The notes beneath the pieces were generated by a model. It ran no database searches and was not told the origin of the DNA. It saw only the letters and a program-made list of their open reading frames with translations. The translations under genes and the position numbers were made by a program. From contig JABDPQ010000591.1 of NCBI GenBank assembly GCA_013042695.1, forward strand, positions 1 to 6,144: a stretch of 6,144 nucleotides of DNA, in the 5' to 3' direction. This document shows, one piece after another, positions 1 to 5,067 of this stretch. Source of the stretch: Desulfobacterales bacterium (GTDB lineage: Bacteria; Desulfobacterota; Desulfobulbia; Desulfobulbales; Desulfocapsaceae). The stretch's first letter is position 1. The number at the start of each line of letters is the position of its first letter.

Positions 1-66
1 GGGTACAAGCGGGTACGTAAAGAGGGTACAACACCAAGATCACAGGGGTACATGGTCAACGTACCC
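1..66. repeat. GGGTAC hexamer cluster at the left edge
   Basis: The hexamer GGGTAC occurs four times in the same direction (1-6, 11-16, 24-29, 46-51) and once inverted as GTACCC (61-66). Start-to-start steps are 10, 13 and 22 bases. The first copy touches the window edge, so the array may continue outside. No gene overlaps it convincingly. Repeated short motifs of this kind can be protein binding sites or the multiply repeated ends of IS21-type insertion sequences, but no transposase is visible here, so the role is unknown. Confidence 0.55.
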
Positions 67-124
67 TCATACATACCCGCATTATTCGAGGATGTCAATG
101 GACAGAAACGGAAGGAAATGGAAC

Positions 125-160
125 TAAAAAACCCGCAAACTCTTACGAGATGCGGGTTTA
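125..160 (-). terminator. Rho-independent terminator after tRNA-Phe
   Basis: On the minus strand the arm AAACCCGCA (159-151) pairs without mismatch with TGCGGGTTT (137-129), giving a 9-bp GC-centred stem. An inner CTC/GAG stem (140-142 with 147-149) closes a 4-base loop. The transcript then runs into six T residues (131-126), three of them shared with the foot of the stem. The stem begins about 35 bases past the tRNA 3' end, the right place to end the tRNA transcript. Confidence 0.85.
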
Positions 161-193
161 ATGGAAGACCTTGGAAGGTCGCGAACTATCGGA

Positions 194-269
<76 letters not shown>

Positions 270-281
270 ACCAGATAGAGG

Positions 282-299
282 TGTTTTGTTTACAAAACA
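282..299. promoter_or_regulatory. Dyad TGTTTTGT-TT-ACAAAACA over the tRNA -10 region
   Basis: Eight-base arms, TGTTTTGT (282-289) and ACAAAACA (292-299), are perfectly inverted around a 2-base centre. The dyad covers the proposed -10 box of tRNA-Phe. It could be an operator, or a low-stability hairpin of no importance. No regulator gene in the window suggests a ligand. Confidence 0.35.
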
Positions 300-315
300 T
301 CACCGGGAGTGTCAA
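287..315 (-). promoter_or_regulatory. Candidate sigma-70 promoter of tRNA-Phe
   Basis: On the minus strand a perfect -35 box TTGACA (315-310) is followed, after 17 bases, by TAAACA (292-287), a poor -10 match. The start point would fall near 280, about 11 bases before the mature tRNA 5' end, a normal leader length. The -10 box lies inside a dyad (282-299) and the -35 box inside the loop of another inverted repeat (303-330). The perfect -35 and its position are the main support; the -10 is weak. Confidence 0.6.
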
Positions 316-330
316 TATATTTCCTCCCGG
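303..330. repeat. Inverted repeat CCGGGAG/CTCCCGG past the zinc-ribbon gene
   Basis: CCGGGAG (303-309) and CTCCCGG (324-330) form a perfect 7-bp GC-rich stem with a 14-base loop, 18 bases past the stop codon of the zinc-ribbon gene (348). It could end or protect that transcript, but no T run follows directly on the minus strand, so it is not a standard intrinsic terminator. Bases 324-333 are also a 10-base palindrome, CTCCCGGGAG. Confidence 0.4.
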
Positions 331-347
331 GAGCTTGCTTCAAATTA

Positions 348-1130
348 TTATTTATCGTCGTGGATTGAGAGGCCACCGAGGTCGAGTTCGAAGTCCAAAT
401 CCTCATCCATCAGGGCGCTGGTCTTCTTTGTGGCCTCTTCTGCAGCAGCAGAAATTGTTTCCTCTGCTGCCTGAGCAGATTGATCAATTTCATTGATATT
501 GAGATCGAAATCCATGTTACTGAAATCAAGATCGTCCTCCGGTTCTGCAGCGAGTGGTTCAGTGTCTGTGTCTGCTTGTTCTTGGGCAGCCGTATCTGTA
601 ACCGACTCCTCTAGGGCTTCAGCTATCTCTGCTTCCTCGGGGGGAGAGAGATCTGATATGTCAGCAAGTTCATCAGGAAAATCCATAGTTGGATCAGAGG
701 TTTCCGCAAATTCAGTGGTTCCTTCAGCATCCGCCATTACCTCAGCAGTGGTATCTTCTGCCTGATCAAGATCACTTTCTGGTTGGTCGCCGATATCAGA
801 TGCTGCTTCATCATCGTCAAAGGCAATATCAGGTTCAGAATCATCATCGTCATCATCACTCAATTCGAAAGCAATCCCTTCATCGTCATCGTCTTCGACA
901 AACATCTCAAGATCCGGATCAGCAAATTCGATATCGCCATCCATATCTTCAGGATCGCCAAAGCCAAGATCATCATCTTCATCAAAGGTTGCAAATCTTA
1001 AAAAGGTTGGTACTTCAACATTATGAGTGCTACCCTGAAACGCTTTCGTGGCCTCTGAAATATTCTTATTACATTTCAAGCAGCTCTCCATGTTATCAAA
1101 AGAAATATAGCCACACTTAGGACAACGCAT
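348..1130 (-). CDS. Zinc-ribbon protein with long acidic disordered tail
   Basis: A 260-residue protein of unknown function. The N-terminus carries two Cys pairs, C3-P-K-C6 and C17-L-K-C20, the pattern of a small zinc-ribbon that would bind one Zn ion. From residue 46 to 234 there is no Lys or Arg at all, and about 75 of 189 residues are Asp or Glu, so this part should be disordered and strongly negative. Short hydrophobic pieces interrupt it: D-[LI]-x-F or close variants recur at about 53-57, 65-69, 84-88, 100-104, 199-203 and 243-247. No signal peptide or membrane segment is seen, so it is probably cytoplasmic. The ATG start is preceded by AGAGG (1144-1140) with 9 bases spacing, a good ribosome site. 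It lies 129 bases after nadC, behind a weak terminator, so it may have its own promoter. A scaffold or recruitment role is inference only; I do not recognise a named family. Confidence 0.85.
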   Translation of the reverse strand: MRCPKCGYISFDNMESCLKCNKNISEATKAFQGSTHNVEVPTFLRFATFDEDDDLGFGDPEDMDGDIEFADPDLEMFVEDDDDEGIAFELSDDDDDDSEPDIAFDDDEAASDIGDQPESDLDQAEDTTAEVMADAEGTTEFAETSDPTMDFPDELADISDLSPPEEAEIAEALEESVTDTAAQEQADTDTEPLAAEPEDDLDFSNMDFDLNINEIDQSAQAAEETISAAAEEATKKTSALMDEDLDFELDLGGLSIHDDK

Positions 1131-1166
1131 CAGTTAATTCCTCTTTTATGGTCTCATACAAATAGC

Positions 1167-1185
1167 ATGTTCTGAATTTGAACAT
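1167..1185. promoter_or_regulatory. Inverted repeat ATGTTC-N7-GAACAT upstream of the zinc-ribbon gene
   Basis: Six-base arms ATGTTC (1167-1172) and GAACAT (1180-1185) are perfectly inverted across a 7-base spacer, 37-55 bases before the zinc-ribbon start codon. Size and symmetry suit a dimeric repressor site, and it would lie just inside the transcript of the candidate promoter at 1208-1237. It could also be chance. Confidence 0.3.
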
Positions 1186-1207
1186 ACCGTTACCTTGCTA
1201 CCTAGCC

Positions 1208-1237
1208 AGTATCGCACATTTTTTTAGGAAAAATCAA
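1208..1237 (-). promoter_or_regulatory. Candidate promoter for the zinc-ribbon gene
   Basis: On the minus strand TTGATT (1237-1232) is followed after 18 bases by GATACT (1213-1208), with TG one base before the -10 (extended -10 style). Each box matches 4 of 6 consensus bases. The start would be near 1201, giving a leader of about 70 bases. It overlaps the nadC terminator tail. The match is moderate, so this is only a candidate. Confidence 0.35.
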
Positions 1238-1257
1238 GAGATAATCGTATCTTCTTG
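1228..1257 (-). terminator. Weak intrinsic terminator after nadC
   Basis: On the minus strand CAAG-A-AGATA (1257-1248) pairs with TATCTCTTG (1243-1235) around the 4-base loop CGAT, with one bulged base, and is followed by ATTTTT (1234-1229). It starts three bases past the nadC stop codon. The stem is AT-rich, so termination is probably partial and some read-through into the zinc-ribbon gene is likely. Confidence 0.55.
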
Positions 1258-1259
1258 AA

Positions 1260-2105
1260 CTACCTGGTTGAAACTGACCAATCCATGCCGATATCACAAG
1301 CGGGGGCAGAATGTGTCAGGGCACCGATGGAAATAAAATCTACCCCGGTTTTGGCGATTTCTTCCACATTGGCCAAGCCAATGCCACCGGAAGCCTCTAC
1401 GATAACACTTCCAGCAATAATTTCAACAGCTTCAGCCATTTGCTTTACTGACATATTGTCGAGCATGATGATGTCTACCCCGCAGTCCAGACATTCTCTT
1501 ACTTGATTCAATGTATCAGTTTCAACCTCAAGGCGAAGCGTATGAGGCACTTTATCTCTTACCTTCGCAACCGCTTTTGCGATAGACCCGCAAGCAGCGA
1601 TATGATTATCTTTAATTAAAACACCATCGGCCAGGTTGAACCGGTGGTTACTTCCCCCGCCGGCAACAACTCCATATTTTTCAATCATCCTGAGTCCGGG
1701 GGTGGTTTTGCGGGTATCACAGATACGCGCTGGATAATTTTTGACTTTTTCGACAAATAAAGCCGTATAGGTTGCAATCCCTGAAATTCGCTGCAATAGA
1801 TTTAAGGCGACACGCTCTGCTTTTAAAAGATCGATCACAGGGCCAGTAACCGTCAATAGCAATTTCCCTGAATCTACCTGAGTTCCATCAGCAACTGCAT
1901 GTTCGGTCACTACCGCCGAATTCTGAATAGCAAATACCTGGGCGGCCAAACGTGCCGCTCCTGCGGCTACAAAAGACTCACGCGCGACAAGATGGGCTGT
2001 GCCGATCTCATCTGGTGTAAAAATTGATTCACTGGTGAGATCCCCCCTACCGATATCTTCTCGTAGAAATGATGCCAGTATGGCTTTCAACAGGTTGGTG
2101 TCCAT
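1260..2105 (-). CDS. nadC: Quinolinate phosphoribosyltransferase (decarboxylating), NadC
   Basis: It makes nicotinate mononucleotide from quinolinate and PRPP with loss of CO2, the step where de novo NAD synthesis joins the shared route; a cytoplasmic enzyme, usually a dimer or hexamer. At 281 residues it is the normal family length. Visible landmarks: the opening LREDIGRGDLTSE (14-26), ERVALNLLQRISGIAT (97-112, with Arg106), TRKTTPGLR (131-139), the HR pair (154-155), IKDNH (164-168), EVE (193-195), DIIMLDNM (211-218), EASGGI (237-242) and SIGALTHS (259-266). The N-terminal alpha/beta sandwich precedes the C-terminal open barrel that holds the active site. ATG at 2105 is the only usable start: an in-frame stop lies 42 bases upstream and no other start codon follows it. 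The ribosome site is poor (GCGGGA, only two bases from the ATG), so translation may depend on upstream structure. nadA and nadB are not in the window. Confidence 0.98.
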   Translation of the reverse strand: MDTNLLKAILASFLREDIGRGDLTSESIFTPDEIGTAHLVARESFVAAGAARLAAQVFAIQNSAVVTEHAVADGTQVDSGKLLLTVTGPVIDLLKAERVALNLLQRISGIATYTALFVEKVKNYPARICDTRKTTPGLRMIEKYGVVAGGGSNHRFNLADGVLIKDNHIAACGSIAKAVAKVRDKVPHTLRLEVETDTLNQVRECLDCGVDIIMLDNMSVKQMAEAVEIIAGSVIVEASGGIGLANVEEIAKTGVDFISIGALTHSAPACDIGMDWSVSTR

Positions 2106-2124
2106 ATTCCCGCTTGGTTTGGAT

Positions 2125-2145
2125 GAGCCGTAATAATCGGGGCTC
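2125..2145. repeat. Hairpin just upstream of nadC
   Basis: GAGCC (2125-2129) and GGCTC (2141-2145) form a 5-bp stem with an 11-base loop, ending 19 bases before the nadC start codon. With the two hairpins beside it, the whole valS-nadC gap can fold. It could affect nadC translation, whose own ribosome site is poor; this is inference. Confidence 0.35.
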
Positions 2146-2158
2146 TATTGCTATAATT

Positions 2159-2189
2159 AATTCATCTGCAACGATGCATGAGATGAATT
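2159..2189. repeat. Nine-bp inverted repeat in the valS-nadC gap
   Basis: AATTCATCT (2159-2167) and AGATGAATT (2181-2189) are perfect inverted arms around a 13-base loop that itself contains a TGCA/TGCA pair. It abuts the hairpin at 2190-2208. No T run follows on the minus strand, so it is not a classic terminator; it may be a processing or stability element. Confidence 0.5.
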
Positions 2190-2208
2190 GTAGAGATCTC
2201 CTCTCTAC
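2190..2208 (-). other. Hairpin containing the valS stop codon
   Basis: GTAGAGA (2190-2196) and TCTCTAC (2202-2208) form a perfect 7-bp stem with a 5-base loop. The valS TAG (2207-2205 on the minus strand) lies inside one arm. No T tract follows. It could slow 3' exonucleases or be part of a combined 3'-end structure with the next hairpin. Confidence 0.45.
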
Positions 2209-4877
2209 GATGCAATGCTATGCAAACGTGTTTCTGCTTCAGCTATTCGAGCCAGCCGGGTGTCAAACTCCCGCTGTTTGTCTTTTTCCTTGTCTACGAC
2301 CGCTTCAGGAGCATTTTCAAGAAACTTTTTATTACTCAGTTTGCCAGTAACTTGTTTTAAGCTGGCTTCGACCTTGGTCCGCTCACGAACAAGTTTTGCC
2401 AGTTCACTTTCGACATCAATCAATCCTTTCAATGGTACGTATATTTCAATGTCATTGAAAATATAGGTCGCAGCATCAGCTGGCTTTTCCGTCTGGGGCT
2501 CTATTTGCAGCCCACTAAGCCGCGTCATATCTGATATAGCCGCACGAAAATTGTTGATCAGTTCCGCAGTCGGCGCATCAACCCCTGTTACAAATGCTTC
2601 AATTTTCAGTGAAGGATGGACATCAGCTTCGGCACGGATATTTCTGATTCCAGTAATGATACCCATGAGCAAGTTCACATCCTGTTCGGCTGTCTCATTT
2701 ATCCAATCATCCTGCCTTTGGGGATATGGCTCCAGCATCAACACATTGCGTTCACCGGGCAGAACACTCCAGATCTCTTCGGTGACAAATGGAGTAATCG
2801 GGTGAATGAGCTTGAGTATCGTCTCAAGAACGATAAGCAGCACTGACCTGGCTTGATTTTTAGCAGTCTCGTCATCACTGAACAAATCTGCCTTAATCCA
2901 TTCCAGATACCAATCACAAAACTCATGCCAGATAAATTGATAGTTCGCCGAAGCCACCTCATTGAAATGATAGTCATCGAGCCCATTCCGTACTTCTGAT
3001 ATTGTTCTGGCGGTTCGGCTGAGGATCCATTGATGCACCAGTGGAAGCTCTTGGGGCCGATCTGCAAGATTCTGTATTGAATCATCACCGTCGCTCACAT
3101 GCATAAGGGCAAATCGTGAGGCATTCCATATTTTATTGATGAAAAAGCGATACCCTTCAATGCGCTCCTCATCGAGTTTGATTTCACGACCCTGGGCGGC
3201 AAACGCCGCCAAGGTAAAGCGCATGGCATCGGTTCCGTATTGCGCCATGACTTCAAGCGGGTCAATGACATTCCCGGTGGATTTGGACATTTTTTTGCCG
3301 TGCTTGTCTCTTACTAAAGCATGAAGATAAACGTCTCTGAAGGGGACTTCATCCATGAAATGAATTCCCATCATCATCATTCGGGCAACCCAGAAGAAGA
3401 GGATATCAAAACTGGTAACCAGTATCGAAGTTGGGTAAAACGTCTTCAGATCCGAACTGTTCTCTGGCCAGCCCATCGTAGAAAACGGCCAGAGTGCAGA
3501 GGAGAACCAGGTGTCCAGCACGTCGGTTTCCTGAACCAGTTCAGTTGATGAGCAGGATGGACATTGTGTTGGATCGGTGGCCTCCACGATGAGCTCCCCG
3601 CAAGCCGGGCAGTTCCAGGCAGGAATACGATGTCCCCACCAGATCTGCCGTGAGATGCACCAATCCCTGATATTATCCATCCAGTTGTAGAAGGTATTGT
3701 ACCAGGTTTTAGGATGGAGGTTGATGCGCTCCTCTCGTACTGCGGCAACAGCCTTATCAGCAAGCGGCCTGACAGCAACGAACCATTGCACTGAAGTCGT
3801 CGGCTCAACCACCGTATTGCAGCGATAACACATGCCAAGGGCATGGTCATAGTCTTCAATTTTTTCGAGGAAACCGCGTTGCTCAAGATCCTCAACAATT
3901 GCTTTACGGCATGCATAGCGATCAAGGCCGGCATAGTTACCAGCCTCCTTGTTCATCACACCATGATCATCCATGACCTTGCACATTTCCAGGTTATGAC
4001 GCCGGCCGATCTCATAGTCATCACGATCATGTGAAGGGGTAACCTTTAACGCTCCGGTCCCGAAATCCTTTTGCACATGGGGGTCAAAAACAACAGGTAT
4101 TTTACGTCCCGTTAACGGCAGATCGATTCCAACCCCGGCTAAATGAGCATAGCGCTCATCATCTGGATGAACGGCCACCCCGGTATCTCCAAGCATGGTT
4201 TCTGGCCGTGTCGTTGCGACAACGACATGGCCGGAACCGTCGGCAAAAGGGTATCTCAAATGGTAGAGTTTGCCATGGCACTCCTCATGATCAACTTCGT
4301 CATCGGCAAGCGCCGTTAAACACCGAGGGCACCAATTGACGATATAATCCCCTTTGTAAATTAATCCTTCTTTATACAGCCGCACAAATACTTCGCGAAC
4401 TGCCTTGGAGAGGCCCTCGTCCATGGTAAAGCGCTCTCTGCTCCAGTCGCAGGAACAACCCAGTTTTTTCAATTGATTGATAATTGTTCCGCCCTTCTCG
4501 TGCCTCCACTCCCAAACCCGATCGATAAAAGCGTCCCGGCCAAGATCGTAGCGGCTCTTGTTCTCTGTAGCAAGCTGTCGTTCAACAACATTTTGCGTAG
4601 CTATACCGGCATGGTCTGTTCCCGGCACCCAGAGCGTATTCTCGCCGCACATTCGGTGATATCGGGTTAGCACATCCTGCATGGTGTTGTTAAGGGCATG
4701 GCCGACATGGAGCACCCCGGTGACATTGGGAGGTGGAATGACAATGGAAAAAGAGGGCTTGCCCTCATCCATTGTAGCTTCAAAGCAGTTATGTTCTTCC
4801 CAGACTTTCAGCCACTTTTCTTCGACATCTGCAAATTCATAGCTTTTATTCAGCTCTTCGGGCTTGGCGTTGCTCAT
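2205..4877 (-). CDS. valS: Valyl-tRNA synthetase, ValS
   Basis: It charges tRNA-Val with valine using ATP and hydrolyses mischarged Thr-tRNA; a cytoplasmic class I synthetase. The 890 residues match the usual length. In order: HIGH box as HVGH (57-60) within PPPNVTGVLHVGH, TDHAGIATQ (87-95), the CPRC pair (183-186), the editing domain with TTRPET (222-227) and GTGALKVTPSHDRDDYEIG (273-291), a Cys-rich insertion with CPAC (423-426) and CPSC (439-442) that looks like a zinc knuckle, KMSKS (529-533), the anticodon-binding helical domain (about 610-760), and a charged C-terminal coiled-coil arm (about 820-886) typical of ValRS. I chose ATG at 4877 because the family begins near KSYEFADVEEKW; the frame stays open to a GTG at 4979, but those 34 extra residues do not look like ValRS. 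The ribosome site at 4877 is weak (GGAT, 4884-4881). It is followed 99 bases on by nadC, with a stem-loop over its stop. No frameshift or missing motif is seen. Confidence 0.98.
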   Translation of the reverse strand: MSNAKPEELNKSYEFADVEEKWLKVWEEHNCFEATMDEGKPSFSIVIPPPNVTGVLHVGHALNNTMQDVLTRYHRMCGENTLWVPGTDHAGIATQNVVERQLATENKSRYDLGRDAFIDRVWEWRHEKGGTIINQLKKLGCSCDWSRERFTMDEGLSKAVREVFVRLYKEGLIYKGDYIVNWCPRCLTALADDEVDHEECHGKLYHLRYPFADGSGHVVVATTRPETMLGDTGVAVHPDDERYAHLAGVGIDLPLTGRKIPVVFDPHVQKDFGTGALKVTPSHDRDDYEIGRRHNLEMCKVMDDHGVMNKEAGNYAGLDRYACRKAIVEDLEQRGFLEKIEDYDHALGMCYRCNTVVEPTTSVQWFVAVRPLADKAVAAVREERINLHPKTWYNTFYNWMDNIRDWCISRQIWWGHRIPAWNCPACGELIVEATDPTQCPSCSSTELVQETDVLDTWFSSALWPFSTMGWPENSSDLKTFYPTSILVTSFDILFFWVARMMMMGIHFMDEVPFRDVYLHALVRDKHGKKMSKSTGNVIDPLEVMAQYGTDAMRFTLAAFAAQGREIKLDEERIEGYRFFINKIWNASRFALMHVSDGDDSIQNLADRPQELPLVHQWILSRTARTISEVRNGLDDYHFNEVASANYQFIWHEFCDWYLEWIKADLFSDDETAKNQARSVLLIVLETILKLIHPITPFVTEEIWSVLPGERNVLMLEPYPQRQDDWINETAEQDVNLLMGIITGIRNIRAEADVHPSLKIEAFVTGVDAPTAELINNFRAAISDMTRLSGLQIEPQTEKPADAATYIFNDIEIYVPLKGLIDVESELAKLVRERTKVEASLKQVTGKLSNKKFLENAPEAVVDKEKDKQREFDTRLARIAEAETRLHSIAS

Positions 4878-4921
4878 TCTATCCAACTGGTTTGTTATAT
4901 TTACTGTTTCGTATCGTATGC

Positions 4922-4944
4922 AAAGGTGCAGCCTTTCTACTATA
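4922..4944 (-). promoter_or_regulatory. Candidate -10 box and leader hairpin before valS
   Basis: On the minus strand TATAGT (4944-4939) matches the -10 consensus at 5 of 6 bases and would start transcription about 55 bases before the valS ATG. Just after it, AAAGG/CCTTT (4936-4932 with 4926-4922) makes a 5-bp hairpin with a 5-base loop. I find no good -35 box 16-18 bases upstream. A second -10-like box, TATAAC (4899-4894), lies too near the ATG for a normal leader. I see no T-box or other known riboswitch. The candidate is weak. Confidence 0.25.
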
Positions 4945-5067
4945 GGTAGTCTTAAGAGAAGCAGCAGATTACTCCTCACGTCATGTTACTTCAACCGTTT
5001 TCTAATCGCGGGTGAAAGGTGTTGTTGCATGGACACGGTTTTCGACTGGCCTGCTCCCTGCCATGTG

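Noticed and set aside
841..859. ATC/GTC trinucleotide run as a possible phase-variable repeat
   Set aside because: The run is short, mixes GAT and GAC codons and simply encodes an Asp stretch; a triplet change would not shift the frame.
493..1120. Plus-strand frames rich in Ser or in His/Gln opposite the zinc-ribbon gene
   Set aside because: They are the complement of Asp/Glu-rich codons (GAT/GAC/GAA read as ATC/GTC/TTC and shifted frames), so the low-complexity composition is an echo of the real gene.
3446..3934. 162-codon minus-strand frame inside valS
   Set aside because: It overlaps intact, motif-bearing valS coding sequence in another frame and is Arg/Ser-rich with no recognisable domain.
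4986..5030. Minus-strand 14-codon frame (MQQHLSPAIRKRLK) before valS as a leader peptide
   Set aside because: It has no Val run, no clear ribosome site and no downstream attenuator with a T tract.
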